Positions 53,259-62,690 of a stretch of 64,000 nt of DNA are shown here, piece after piece. The position numbers and the translations under genes were made by a program. The DNA comes from Arundinibacter roseus. GTDB taxonomy: Bacteria; Bacteroidota; Bacteroidia; Cytophagales; Spirosomataceae. Within the stretch, counting starts at the first letter, position 1, and every line of letters starts with the position of its first letter. The stretch lies in assembly GCF_004348825.1 (NCBI RefSeq), contig NZ_SMJU01000002.1, forward strand, positions 310,001 through 374,000. The letters run 5' to 3'. The notes below the pieces were generated by a model. The model searched no databases. It had not been told where the DNA came from and worked only from the letters and a program-made list of their open reading frames with translations.

Positions 53259-54695
53259 ATGACACGAATTACCGTTGCAAAAGGAGATGGCATTGGGCCG
53301 GAAATTATGGATGCCACACTGGCAATTATTCGGGCTGCGGGCGCGCAGTTTGAGATCGATGAAATTGAAGTAGGAGAGAAGGTATATCTGGCCGGAAACA
53401 CGGCCGGAATCTCCAAAGAATCGTGGGACGTCATCCGAAGGAATAAGGTTTTTTTGAAAGCGCCAATTACAACTCCGCAAGGCGGTGGCTACAAAAGCCT
53501 GAATGTAACGACCCGCAAATTTCTGGGACTTTATGCCAACGTCCGGCCTTGCATGAGCCTGCATCCGTATGTAAAAACCAAGCATCCGGAAATGGATTTG
53601 ATCATTATTCGTGAAAATGAGGAGGATTTGTACGCAGGAATTGAACATCAGCAAACGGACGAAGTGGTGCAGTGCCTGAAACTGATTAGTCGGCCGGGCT
53701 GTGAAAAAATTGTTCGTTACGCCTTTGAATACGCCCGTCAGTACGGGCGCAAAAAGGTAACCTGCTTTACCAAAGATAATATCATGAAGCAGACCGACGG
53801 GTTGTTTCATCAGGTATTTGACGAGATAGCGGCGGAGTACCCGGACCTGGAAAATGAGCACTGGATTATCGACATCGGAGCCGCCAAAATGGCCGATACG
53901 CCCGAGGCGTTTGATGTGCTTGTGATGCCTAATTTGTACGGCGATGTGCTGTCGGACGTAGCGGCACAGATTGCCGGTTCGGTTGGTTTGGCGGGCTCAG
54001 CCAATATTGGCGAAGAGTGCGCAATGTTTGAGGCGATTCACGGATCAGCACCACGCCGGGCCGGACAAAATATGGCCAATCCTTCGGGCCTTTTGCAGGG
54101 GGCAATTATGATGCTCAACCATCTTGGACAAACTGCCTGCGCTGAAAAAGTACAAAATGCCTGGCTGAAAACGATTGAGGACGGAATTCATACCTACGAT
54201 ATTTACAAAGAAGGAGTTAGTAAACAAAAGGTTAGTACGAGTGAATTTGCTGAGGCAGTAATTGCGAATTTGGGCGAAAAACCCACGCAGCTAAAATCAG
54301 TTTCGTATGCCAATAGTTCAGCGTTGCAGCTGCCGCGCTACCAACGCAAAGCGCCGAAAAATAAAGAATTGGTGGGCGTGGATGTATTTGTGCATTGGTC
54401 AGGTACTGATCCTGATTTGCTGGCGCAAGAGCTGGCCGCAATCCGGACGCCTGCTTTGGAACTTAGCATGATCACAAATCGTGGAATCAAAGTTTGGCCG
54501 GATGGCTTTTCGGAGACCTTTTGTACCGATCACTGGCGCTGCCGATTTAAGGCTGGCTCGGGGAAGCAACTTTCCAAATCTGATATTGTGATGTTGCTGG
54601 CTAATGCCGAGTCTCTGGATATTGACACGATTAAAACCGAAAATCTGTACGAATTCGACGGAAAACAAGCCTTTTCAATGGGTCAGGGACAGTAA
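53259..54695 (+). CDS. icd: NADP-type isocitrate dehydrogenase with C-terminal extension
   Basis: 478 residues, compared with about 415 for the E. coli enzyme. The core begins VAKGDGIGPEIMDATL. The substrate region has ANVRPCMSLHPYVKTKHP, IIRENEEDLYAGIEHQQTDEVVQ and NLYGDVLSDVAAQIAGSVGLAGSANIG (quoted in part); HGSAPRRAGQNMANPSG lies in the cofactor site. Residues from about 340 form an extra domain (ELVGVDVFVHWSGTDPDLLA), as in Thermus-type enzymes. It converts isocitrate to 2-oxoglutarate in the TCA cycle. It is divergent from a LysR gene and followed by two small coiled-coil genes. Confidence 0.93.
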   Translation: MTRITVAKGDGIGPEIMDATLAIIRAAGAQFEIDEIEVGEKVYLAGNTAGISKESWDVIRRNKVFLKAPITTPQGGGYKSLNVTTRKFLGLYANVRPCMSLHPYVKTKHPEMDLIIIRENEEDLYAGIEHQQTDEVVQCLKLISRPGCEKIVRYAFEYARQYGRKKVTCFTKDNIMKQTDGLFHQVFDEIAAEYPDLENEHWIIDIGAAKMADTPEAFDVLVMPNLYGDVLSDVAAQIAGSVGLAGSANIGEECAMFEAIHGSAPRRAGQNMANPSGLLQGAIMMLNHLGQTACAEKVQNAWLKTIEDGIHTYDIYKEGVSKQKVSTSEFAEAVIANLGEKPTQLKSVSYANSSALQLPRYQRKAPKNKELVGVDVFVHWSGTDPDLLAQELAAIRTPALELSMITNRGIKVWPDGFSETFCTDHWRCRFKAGSGKQLSKSDIVMLLANAESLDIDTIKTENLYEFDGKQAFSMGQGQ

Positions 54696-54711
54696 CCAAA
54701 CCAACAAAGCA

Positions 54712-54960
54712 ATGAAAATACATCTGATTGACGGTCATTTTGAATCTCGGGAAACCATCGAACTTCTCACCCAGCTAGTGCATGTCAAAATAAAATTTCA
54801 GGAAAGTAAGATTACAGCTGCCAGTGTAGAGGAGGACATTAAAATGCGTGAAAAACGGATTAAAGAGTTGCAAAAAGAACTATTTGAAGTCAGGCAGTTT
54901 GTTGCTCAGAATCATGCTGAAATTGCCCTGACGGGAACCATTGAACTACATGTATTATGA
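54712..54960 (+). CDS. Small coiled-coil protein A, function unknown
   Basis: 82 residues from ATG 54712, 16 bases after icd. It begins with a strand (MKIHLIDGHFESRETIELL), then a long charged helix with heptad character (EDIKMREKRIKELQKELFEVRQF), then a closing strand (ALTGTIELHVL). It is a paralogue of the next gene: both share 'h-x-L-(I/V)-(D/E)-G-x-F-x-x-x-E', a central K-I, and a final beta strand. No family recognised. The ATGA overlap with the downstream gene means coupled translation. Confidence 0.75.
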   Translation: MKIHLIDGHFESRETIELLTQLVHVKIKFQESKITAASVEEDIKMREKRIKELQKELFEVRQFVAQNHAEIALTGTIELHVL

Positions 54961-55235
54961 CAGATTTTCCAAAATTTAAATTGGTCGAAGGTACGTTTGT
55001 TCCTGCCGAAGCGACCCGCGTTATGTGTGACCTCATTCATAGTAAAATCAACTACCATAACCTGGAAATTCTTTCGGCCATCGAACGGAACCTTGACACC
55101 CCGGTGCATTCGGAACAGCGAATTGAAGAGTTGATACGGTTCAAGAATGAACTGAAAGTTTTACTGGATAAAGCAGAAAGCATGCACATGAAACTAAAAA
55201 TAGATGGGGTTATATCCATAACTCTGACTTCTTAG
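54957..55235 (+). CDS. Small coiled-coil protein B, paralogue of A
   Basis: 92 residues, starting inside the stop of protein A (ATGA 54957-54960). It has the same layout: FKLVEGTFVPAEATRVMCDL, HSKINYHNLEIL, a charged helix (SEQRIEELIRFKNELKVLL) and a final strand (KIDGVISITL). The two may form a heterodimer. Position behind icd suggests shared regulation, but a functional link is not shown. Confidence 0.75.
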   Translation: MTDFPKFKLVEGTFVPAEATRVMCDLIHSKINYHNLEILSAIERNLDTPVHSEQRIEELIRFKNELKVLLDKAESMHMKLKIDGVISITLTS

Positions 55236-55264
55236 GCTGCCAAATAAAGGTTGTGTGAATGTTT

Positions 55265-55303
55265 ACAGGTTGGAGTTGTTAACTCCAACCTGTTTTGTTT
55301 TTA
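55265..55303 (+). terminator. Terminator after the coiled-coil pair
   Basis: A 13-bp stem (55265-55277 and 55281-55293; arm ACAGGTTGGAGTT) with a GTT loop and T tract. Confidence 0.88.
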
Positions 55304-55403
55304 GAAGTGACAAAATTTATTCGGTGAAATTATGCAGTAACTGGTTAACCAGTAAAAAGATAAAAACTTAATTTTCTTAATTTCTTACTAGTAAACCAAA
55401 AAA

Positions 55404-55799
55404 TTAAACGTTCCTCTCATAAAACTCAATGGGCAAATCGTCGGGATCGGCAATGAAGGTAAATTTTCTTCCGGTCTGTGCATCTACCCGAATCGGCTCA
55501 GCCTCAATGCCTTGTTCATGAAGCGTATCTATAATGGCTGCAACATCATCTACTTCAAAAGCCAAATGTCGCAGCCCGGCGGCTTCCGGTCGGGAAGGAC
55601 GTGCCGGTGGGTCAGGAAATGAGAAAAGCTCAATTACATAGCTGCCGTTCAGCGCCAAATCAAGCTTATATGACTGACGCTCAGATCGGTAAATTTCCTG
55701 TATGACGGTAAGACCGAGAATCTCCGTATAAAATTTCTTGGAGCGTTCATAGTCAGCCGAGATGATGGCGATGTGGTGAATCTTATTGAGATGAAGCAT
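55404..55799 (-). CDS. VOC superfamily protein (YaeR/GloA2-like)
   Basis: 131 residues, a vicinal-oxygen-chelate fold: KIHHIAIISADYERSKKFYTEILG, RHLAFEVDDVAAI, and the ends FTFIADPDDLPIEFYE with the conserved metal ligands (H, E) in first and last strands. It resembles YaeR/GloA2 proteins, a group near glyoxalase I without proven methylglyoxal activity. It starts 18 bases after the araB stop, in the same direction, so it may be co-transcribed. Confidence 0.85.
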   Translation of the reverse strand: MLHLNKIHHIAIISADYERSKKFYTEILGLTVIQEIYRSERQSYKLDLALNGSYVIELFSFPDPPARPSRPEAAGLRHLAFEVDDVAAIIDTLHEQGIEAEPIRVDAQTGRKFTFIADPDDLPIEFYERNV

Positions 55800-55817
55800 T
55801 TTATAAATTGTTAAAAA

Positions 55818-57452
55818 TCAGAGCTCTACGAAAGCTCCCAGCGCCTGATATTTTACATATAATTTTTTATAAATTTCTACAACTTCCGGACGAGGTTCGT
55901 AGCTCGCATCAAAACCGGAACCCATCGCTTTTTGGGCCTCGGGCAGCGAGGCATGCGCACCCGCCGCTACGGCCGCATTCATAGCCGCTCCCAACGCGCA
56001 CGCCTGATCTGAACTTGTTACCTGAATAGGCATATTGAGTACGTCAGACAAGGTTTGCATCACAAAAGGAGATTTTTTGGCAACGCCGCCAATGGCAATA
56101 ACCCGCTTAATGGGCACACCTTCGCTCAGAAACCGATCGACAATTGCCCGTGAACCAAAAGCGGTTGCTTCAACTAATGTCTTGAAAATCAGCACAGCAT
56201 CCGTTCCCAGGTTGAGTCCCATCAGAGCTGCTTTGAGCCCGTGATTTGCATCAGGCGTCCGACGACCGTTGATCCAGTCGAGGGCTACGGGGTCGTTCTC
56301 GGTTACGGGTAGGGCAGCGGCTTTTTCTGACAAGTACGGAATCAGCTTTTCTGCCAGCAACTCGGCCGCTTCCTGACCCAGCAGTTGCCGCACAGGTTCA
56401 GTAATGAGGCGCTGAAACCAGGCGTAGTAGTCGCCGTAGGCGGATTGTCCCGCTTCGGTGCCCAGCATGCCGGGCACAATGGAGCCGTCCACTTGTCCGC
56501 AGATACCTTTGATGAGTAAATGACCGATTTCTTCATTTGGTGCCATGAGCATATCGCAGGTCGAGGTTCCCATGACACGTACAAAAGTATACGGCTCAAT
56601 CTCAGCCCCAACAGCACCCATGTGGGCATCAAAAGCGCCAACGCCCACAACAACCGAAGTCGAAAGCCCCAGTTTTTGAGCCCATTCCGACGACAGCGTT
56701 CCCATTCCTTCATCGGATGTGTAGGTTTCGCGATACAGCCGGTTTCGCAAACCGTGCAGAAGTGGGTCAAGAGTGGTCAGAAATTCGTCGGAAGGTAGCC
56801 CGTCAAACGTTTCGTTCCACATGGCTTTGTGGCCTGCCGCACAGCGTGAGCGTTTCATTGTGAGCGGGTTAGTGTTTCCCGTAAGCACTGCCGAAATCCA
56901 GTCACAGTGCTCTACCCACGAAAAAGCTTTTTCCCGAATGCTTTCGTCTACTCGCAGCGTATGCAGGATTTTTGCCCAAAACCATTCAGACGAGTAAATG
57001 CCTCCGACAAATTTGGTAAAATCAATCTCCCAGCTATGAGCCAACGCATTGATTTCGTCCGCTTCCGCATTGGCCGTATGGTCTTTCCACAGAATAAACA
57101 TGCCGTTCGGGTTTTCGGCAAATTCGGGAAGCAGGGCCAGCGGAGTGCCATTTTTATCTACCGCACCGGGAGTTGAGCCGGTAGTGTCCACCGAAATACC
57201 GACAATTGAGGTGCGAACCGTGTCCGGGCAGGTTTCAAGCGCCGCCCGAATACACCCTTCGAGTCCTTCCAGGTAGTCAAGCGGGTGCTGCCTGAATTGC
57301 GAAGAAGCCGGATGGCAGTAAAGCCCCTTTTTCCAGCGGTCGTAGGAATGAACGGCAGTTCCGGCTATTTCACCGGTTGAAGTATTAACAATTAGTGCCC
57401 GAACCGAATCTGTGCCGAAATCGACGCCAATGGTATATTGATTTTGTGTCAT
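55818..57452 (-). CDS. araB: Ribulokinase
   Basis: 544 residues, the normal length of FGGY ribulokinases. It phosphorylates L-ribulose to L-ribulose-5-phosphate in arabinose use. The phosphate motif TIGVDFGTDSVRALIV is at the N-terminus, and VGVGAFDAHMGAVGAEIEP, VMGTSTCDMLMAP and the C-terminal IAIGGVAKKSPFVMQTLSDV follow. No araA, araD or transporter lies in the window, so other pentose-pathway genes must be elsewhere. Confidence 0.95.
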   Translation of the reverse strand: MTQNQYTIGVDFGTDSVRALIVNTSTGEIAGTAVHSYDRWKKGLYCHPASSQFRQHPLDYLEGLEGCIRAALETCPDTVRTSIVGISVDTTGSTPGAVDKNGTPLALLPEFAENPNGMFILWKDHTANAEADEINALAHSWEIDFTKFVGGIYSSEWFWAKILHTLRVDESIREKAFSWVEHCDWISAVLTGNTNPLTMKRSRCAAGHKAMWNETFDGLPSDEFLTTLDPLLHGLRNRLYRETYTSDEGMGTLSSEWAQKLGLSTSVVVGVGAFDAHMGAVGAEIEPYTFVRVMGTSTCDMLMAPNEEIGHLLIKGICGQVDGSIVPGMLGTEAGQSAYGDYYAWFQRLITEPVRQLLGQEAAELLAEKLIPYLSEKAAALPVTENDPVALDWINGRRTPDANHGLKAALMGLNLGTDAVLIFKTLVEATAFGSRAIVDRFLSEGVPIKRVIAIGGVAKKSPFVMQTLSDVLNMPIQVTSSDQACALGAAMNAAVAAGAHASLPEAQKAMGSGFDASYEPRPEVVEIYKKLYVKYQALGAFVEL

Positions 57453-57585
57453 GATGGTTTTACAAAAAAATGCGCAGGTTCTTTGCGTCAGGAAATGGTT
57501 GATTTTGAATTAAAAGAAGTAAACATTCATTTTGCCAGAAAAGGAAAAATGAGAGACTTTATACGGTATTTCCCAAAAGGCTTTA

Positions 57586-57629
57586 CTAAAAAAAAGCTCC
57601 TGTTGCAGGAATAATCCTCAACAGGAGCT
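57586..57629 (-). terminator. Terminator after the M28 peptidase gene
   Basis: An 11-bp stem (57595-57605 and 57619-57629; arm AGCTCCTGTTG) with an inner GGA/TCC pair. On the minus strand it is followed by nine T (57594-57586). It ends the peptidase gene. Confidence 0.92.
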
Positions 57630-57652
57630 AGTATAGAGCTGATTAGCGAAAA

Positions 57653-59191
57653 TTATTCCAACCCGCCCCGTCGGGTAGGCGAGCGCTTCGCGGGCCAGGT
57701 GGTTGGCTCGCCGTTGCGACCTACCGGTATGCGAACTTCTTTGGACGTGTCTTCGTCTTCACAAGCCATATACACCAAAATTGCGGTCAGAATGGCATTG
57801 CTGCGTACATCGTCAAATACAATCTTATCGTAGGTATCCAGATTGGTGTGCCACGTATAGTTGCCATATGACCAGCTAAGTGAACTCAGCGAAAAAGCCG
57901 GAACGCCCGCCGCAAGAAACGAGGCGTAGTCGGACCCGCCGCCGCCCGGATTACCGGGATAGGTGAACGTAATGTCTTTGGTAATTTCTGCCGGTACCTG
58001 ACTAAACCACCGACCCAAATAGTCGTAGGCATGTACAAAACCCTGTCCCGAAATATTGGCCACACGGCCCGTGCCATTGTCCTGATTAAACAACGCCTGA
58101 ATCTTCGGCAGCATGTTGGCGTGGTCTTCCACAAAACCGCTTGACCCATTCAATCCTTGTTCTTCACTGCCCCAATGTCCCACCAAAATCGTCCGTTTGG
58201 GGTTTGGGTAAACTTTTTTCAGAATCCGCATAACCTCCATCATCAGAATCGTCCCCGTTCCGTTGTCGGTAGCACCAGTACCGCCATCCCACGAGTCAAA
58301 ATGCGCCGAGAGCATCACGTACTGATCAGATTTTTCGCCGCCCATCATTTCCGCAATCGTATTATAAGTAGGTACCACCCCGTTTTCTTTGGATTCCGCT
58401 TCCAGCCGAAGCGTTGGTTTCTTGCCACTTTCCACCAGCCGATACACCAATCCGTAATCTTCCAGACTCAGGTCAATGGTAGGTACTTTTTTGGTGTATG
58501 CGCTAAAAATTTTATTTGCTCCAAATCCCTGCGACCAGTAGGAAGTTACGATACCCACAGCTCCGGCATTTTCGAGAGTAATTGGCAAACTCCGGCGGTC
58601 TTTGCCGGTCTTGGCAAGTCGCGCATTCCAGGCCTCCGTTTGTTCTTCTTTTTCTTTTTTAATTTTTTCAAAAGATTCTTTGGTGGCAAACTCCTCCCAG
58701 TTGTAATTGGGGCGTCCGGTTGGTTGCAGCATCGAAATCATGACCAATTTCCCTTTTGCCGAGGGAAGCCATTTTTGAAACGCCAGTGAATCGGCAAACT
58801 CCGGCAGAATAATTACCTCAGCCGTCACGCCACCTTTTGGTGTGGCGGGGCTCCATGCCAGTTGAGTGCCCGAAAGCGATCGTACCCAGGGAGTTAGCAG
58901 GTCAATGTGGGTAATACCGCGTTCCCAGCCGCGCCATTCGCCCCATTTTTCGTTGCGTGCCTGAATGCCCCATCCGGCATATTTTTGCACGGCCCATTCG
59001 TGGGCCTTTTGCATCTGCGGACTTCCCACAAGTCGTGGGCCAATGCCGTCCATCAGTTCATGGGCAATCGGTTCGAGTTGCGAGTTATTGGTTGCTTCGG
59101 CAATGATTTTGTCGATGATTTCCTTTTTTACCTGTGCAATTGAAAAGTGCCCGGCCAGAAGAAACCCGACGAGTAGCAAATGTTTTTTCAT
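57653..59191 (-). CDS. Secreted M28 family zinc aminopeptidase
   Basis: 512 residues from ATG 59191 (MKKHLLLVGFLLAGHFSIAQ, Sec signal with cleavage after IAQ). The two-zinc site reads MLSAHFDSWDGGTGATDNGTGT (H and D ligands) and WGSEEQGLNGSSG (E-E), with the later ligand residues around AAGVPAFSLSS. The insertion between residues ~130 and 260 is likely a PA-type domain. It should cleave N-terminal residues from peptides in the periplasm or outside the cell. A single gene with its own terminator. Confidence 0.95.
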   Translation of the reverse strand: MKKHLLLVGFLLAGHFSIAQVKKEIIDKIIAEATNNSQLEPIAHELMDGIGPRLVGSPQMQKAHEWAVQKYAGWGIQARNEKWGEWRGWERGITHIDLLTPWVRSLSGTQLAWSPATPKGGVTAEVIILPEFADSLAFQKWLPSAKGKLVMISMLQPTGRPNYNWEEFATKESFEKIKKEKEEQTEAWNARLAKTGKDRRSLPITLENAGAVGIVTSYWSQGFGANKIFSAYTKKVPTIDLSLEDYGLVYRLVESGKKPTLRLEAESKENGVVPTYNTIAEMMGGEKSDQYVMLSAHFDSWDGGTGATDNGTGTILMMEVMRILKKVYPNPKRTILVGHWGSEEQGLNGSSGFVEDHANMLPKIQALFNQDNGTGRVANISGQGFVHAYDYLGRWFSQVPAEITKDITFTYPGNPGGGGSDYASFLAAGVPAFSLSSLSWSYGNYTWHTNLDTYDKIVFDDVRSNAILTAILVYMACEDEDTSKEVRIPVGRNGEPTTWPAKRSPTRRGGLE

Positions 59192-59310
59192 GGGTTTGGT
59201 TGTTTGTGTAGCTAAATATATGCCTAACAAAGAGAAGAATTAGTAAAAAATAGATTTGTTTTACTCTTTCACCGGAATTTGCCAATCAGTTGATTTTTAT
59301 AAATTCTGAA

Positions 59311-60558
59311 TTACGACTCATTTTTCAGCAACTCCCGTAGGCCTGCCGCACAGCGATCCATTTCTTCCGACGTATTGTAATGAGAAAGACTGATGCGAAG
59401 TACGCCGTCGGTCAGGTCTTTTACGCCCATTGCCTGCAACAGTCGATAGGCGTAAAAATGCCCGTTTTTAGCGGCAATATCATAAGCAACTAATCCATCA
59501 GCCAGAGTTTTGGACGGTACTTTGGCGGCTGTCAGTGAGATATTTGCCTCCCGGTTTTCTACCGTAGAGCGCCCAAGGATCCGTATGGGTAGCGTATTCA
59601 ATTGCCGCAAAAGTTGATCACAAAGGGCGGTTTCATGCGCATGCATGAGTCCGGACACAAGCCGGGCTTTTTGATGCAGCGGCAGCGATTCATCCGTAAA
59701 ATGATGGGAATAAAGCGCCTGAAAATAGTCCCCGATTCCGGCCAACGCAGCGATAGCCGCATGGTCGGGACCAGCGGAGTCCAGGCGTTTGTTGAGATAG
59801 GGGGTATTGAAAAAATGGCATTGCGGCGCCAGAAGTTCCAGAAAATCAGGCTTTACTACAAGCACTCCCTGATGCGTACCGTAGGTTTTGTAAGTGCTGA
59901 AAACGTACGCATCCACGTCAAGTTCGTCGAGATTTGGCCAGCTGTGGGGTGCACACGAAACGCCATCTACCACAAAACGAGCACCAACGGACCGCACGCG
60001 CTGCCCAATTTCGGCCAGCGGATTGATCGTGCCAATGATGTTGGAACTGTGCGTGACGCACACCAAAACCGTAGCCGGATTGAGTAGTTTTTCTAAATCT
60101 TCCAGCGCAAGCTCACCGGTAGCAGGGTCAACTTTCCAGAATTTCAGCGTGGCGCCCTGCTGCTGACAGAGGCGTTCCCAGCCACCGATGTTCGATTCGT
60201 GGTCCTGCTCAGTAACAATAACTTCGGTATTTTTTTTCACCAATGGCACACAGGCCTGCGCCAGTGTATTGAAGCATTGCGTAGAAGAAGCTCCCAGTGT
60301 AATAAAATCAGGAGAGACGTTCAGCAAATCGGCCATCGTTTGACGGCCTAAATCCATGGCTTCTCCGGCCCGACTGGAAAGCGGATTGGCGCCGTAGGGT
60401 TGTACTTTATAGTTCCTGTAAAAATCGGTCAGGCGGTCAATTACCGCCCCGGCTACGAAACTCCCCCCGGCATTGTCCAGAAAACCCAGCGTTTGGCCGG
60501 TTGGGGTTTGAAATACGGGAAATTGTTGTTTGACAAAGGCTACATCAAGTGATTTCAT
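59311..60558 (-). CDS. Cysteine desulfurase-like PLP enzyme (class V aminotransferase family)
   Basis: 415 residues from ATG 60558. Typical class V features: the substrate-binding NAGGSFVAGAV, TLGASSTQCFNTLAQA, the PLP histidine loop EQDHESNIGGWE, VVDGVSCAPHSWP and the lysine of the Schiff base in VFSTYKTYGTHQG. It belongs to the 'cysteine desulfurase-like' group (SufS-type fold) without the usual catalytic cysteine loop being certain; a true sulfur-transfer role is therefore unproven. No suf or isc genes are near. Confidence 0.88.
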   Translation of the reverse strand: MKSLDVAFVKQQFPVFQTPTGQTLGFLDNAGGSFVAGAVIDRLTDFYRNYKVQPYGANPLSSRAGEAMDLGRQTMADLLNVSPDFITLGASSTQCFNTLAQACVPLVKKNTEVIVTEQDHESNIGGWERLCQQQGATLKFWKVDPATGELALEDLEKLLNPATVLVCVTHSSNIIGTINPLAEIGQRVRSVGARFVVDGVSCAPHSWPNLDELDVDAYVFSTYKTYGTHQGVLVVKPDFLELLAPQCHFFNTPYLNKRLDSAGPDHAAIAALAGIGDYFQALYSHHFTDESLPLHQKARLVSGLMHAHETALCDQLLRQLNTLPIRILGRSTVENREANISLTAAKVPSKTLADGLVAYDIAAKNGHFYAYRLLQAMGVKDLTDGVLRISLSHYNTSEEMDRCAAGLRELLKNES

Positions 60559-60627
60559 GCGAAGTGTTTTGAACAAAATGATGTGGCAAATTAGCATTTT
60601 GCAGCGTCAACAAGGGCACTATGGCAT

Positions 60628-61026
60628 TTATTTTTCCAGAGCAAGACGAGCGGTGAATAGGGCGAGCAGGAAGGTGAGAGGAGTGAAAATGATGGTTTCC
60701 AGGGAATTCAAAGCCAGGAGGTTGCCAACGGTATTTAATGTAAAAAGGGCTACAAATAGCCAAAGAAAAAGCGTAATAAGTGGGTGAGAAGCCTTTTTGT
60801 CAACCCGCTTTTTTTTAATTAAAATTAAAGATAGAAATAGGAAGTTTATGGCAAGAGCAACGCTTTCAAACTGAATGAGTTGGTCACGTGTTTGCAGCTG
60901 TCCGCCCCACACCATTGTGATAGGCACAAACCCCAGGAGAGCTGAAATATGGTATAAAAATGTAAATATAAGGATACCAATCAGCGCTTTGTATGCAAAA
61001 GTGAATGGAATGTGGCGAAGCGGCAT
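60628..61026 (-). CDS. Four-helix membrane protein, function unknown
   Basis: 132 residues from ATG 61026. Four hydrophobic segments (about 8-28, 50-66, 82-101, 105-126), with KKKRVDKKAS between the second and third as an inner loop. No known family recognised. It lies 69 bases upstream of the cysteine desulfurase-like gene on the same strand and could be co-transcribed. Confidence 0.65.
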   Translation of the reverse strand: MPLRHIPFTFAYKALIGILIFTFLYHISALLGFVPITMVWGGQLQTRDQLIQFESVALAINFLFLSLILIKKKRVDKKASHPLITLFLWLFVALFTLNTVGNLLALNSLETIIFTPLTFLLALFTARLALEK

Positions 61027-61238
61027 AGTTGAAAGATTTGAAGGTTTACGCTCTGAATGTAGCCGTGAAGATACCACGATGCCCCTGATTTATTTACCTT
61101 TTCAATCCTGAAAATTATACGCTTAACGTAGGGGAAACGGTACCACCAAATTGGGGAATATGTAGTGATAAATAAGTAAAAGAATTTACAAAAGAGCTTT
61201 GGAAGAAGTTGTTTTCATTTAATTAATCCTCTTTTTTC

Positions 61239-62516
61239 ATGCAAAAAATAGCACGTACTGCGTACTTGTCTGCGGTGGTGGCCGGATTGGGTTCACTTTT
61301 GGCATTTACAGACGGCCTTGTACCTTTTTCCGAGTCCGTCCAATCTCCCAAAATCGCTGCGGCCATCAAAGTCCCCACGGGTTTTGTGACGACAATCGTA
61401 GCCGAAGACCTGCCGGGCGCCCGACACATGGTGGTTTCCAAAGGCGGTGATTTATTTGTAAAGCTCTCAAAACTCAAAGACGGTAAAGGGATTTACAGGT
61501 TGTCGGATACCAACGGAGACGGTGTGCCTGATGCCAAAACGGGCTTTGGCGATTACAAAGGAACCGGGATTTTTATCAAAAACGGGTATTTGTACGCTTC
61601 GTCCAATAGTGAGATTTTTCGCTATAAACTCAATGAAAAAGAGGAAGTTATAGATTCTGAAAAGCCCGAACGGCTGGTTTCTGGAATGGTAGATACTGGC
61701 CGCGATAATTCCAAATCAATTGCCCTGGACGATCAGGGAAATATCTATGTGAACATCGGTTCGTCTAACGAAGCCTGCCGGGAAACCGGAACGGGTAAAG
61801 GAATGATGCCGTGTCCGTTGCTTGATACCGTGGGCGGAATTTGGCGTTTTAAGGCCGATCAGCTAAATCAAACTCAAAAAGATGGTTTTCGTTTTGCGAC
61901 GGGTTTGAAAAATACTGTCGGCCTGGACTGGAATCGGAAGACCAACTCTCTGTTTGTGCTGCACCACGGACGCGGACAGTTCCATGATTTTTACCCCGAT
62001 TTTTTTACGCCTCAGCAAAGTGCGGTATTACCTTCTGAAACGATGTATGAGCTGCATGAAGGAGCTGACGCAGGATGGCCGTATGTGTACTATGATCATT
62101 TTCAGAAGAAAAAAATCCTTTCACCAGAGTATGGAGGAGATGGCAAAAAAACGGGAGGTGAAAAAGCACTGAATCCCGTAGCGGCCTTTCCAGCGCATTT
62201 GGGGCCAAACGGATTGCTTTTTTATACGGGTAAAATGTTTCCAGCCAAATACCGCGACGGTGCTTTTGTTGCGTTTCACGGACAAAATTCCGACATGAAA
62301 AAAGGCTATTTCGTTGCTTTTATTCCATTTAAGAATGGAAAACCAGCGGGTCCGTATGAGGTTTTTGCGGATAATTTTGCCGGAATCGATCTTGCCAAAC
62401 CCAGCGGCCCGGTGCAGCACCGTCCGTGTGGACTGGCCCAGGGACCCGATGGTTCTCTCTATGTTTCGGACGATTTGAACGGGACTATTTTCAGAATTGC
62501 GTATGCCAAAAAATGA
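61239..62516 (+). CDS. Secreted PQQ-type sugar (sorbosone) dehydrogenase-like protein
   Basis: 425 residues. A signal peptide is followed by a six-bladed beta-propeller. Blade motifs are typical of sorbosone/glucose dehydrogenases: IYRLSDTNGDGVPDAKTGFG, GNIYVNIGSSNEAC, GLDWNRKTNSLFVLHHGRG and YELHEGADAGWPYVYYDH, with HRPCGLAQGPDGSLYVSDD. These enzymes oxidise aldose sugars with PQQ in the periplasm. No pqq genes are in the window. Family members include non-enzymatic propellers, so activity is inferred. Confidence 0.85.
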   Translation: MQKIARTAYLSAVVAGLGSLLAFTDGLVPFSESVQSPKIAAAIKVPTGFVTTIVAEDLPGARHMVVSKGGDLFVKLSKLKDGKGIYRLSDTNGDGVPDAKTGFGDYKGTGIFIKNGYLYASSNSEIFRYKLNEKEEVIDSEKPERLVSGMVDTGRDNSKSIALDDQGNIYVNIGSSNEACRETGTGKGMMPCPLLDTVGGIWRFKADQLNQTQKDGFRFATGLKNTVGLDWNRKTNSLFVLHHGRGQFHDFYPDFFTPQQSAVLPSETMYELHEGADAGWPYVYYDHFQKKKILSPEYGGDGKKTGGEKALNPVAAFPAHLGPNGLLFYTGKMFPAKYRDGAFVAFHGQNSDMKKGYFVAFIPFKNGKPAGPYEVFADNFAGIDLAKPSGPVQHRPCGLAQGPDGSLYVSDDLNGTIFRIAYAKK

Positions 62517-62557
62517 GAAGCATGTATTGATCCCTAAAAACTGATTTGGTTGCTTTT

Positions 62558-62612
62558 AGCTCCGTCAGCAGCGGCCCATAGGTACTGAAAATGGGCCGCT
62601 CCTAACGGAGCT
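62558..62612 (+). terminator. Two-tier hairpin after the sugar dehydrogenase gene
   Basis: An outer stem AGCTCCGT (62558-62565, with 62605-62612), a symmetric 5x5 internal loop and an inner stem GCGGCCCAT (62571-62579, with 62591-62599). A T-rich stretch lies a few bases beyond, so it probably acts as terminator. Confidence 0.65.
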
Positions 62613-62690
62613 CATGCGTTTTTTACGGCAACACATCTACAAACAGGTCGCCATGCTGAGGCTTAGGTAATTAATTTAATCAGTCACTTT

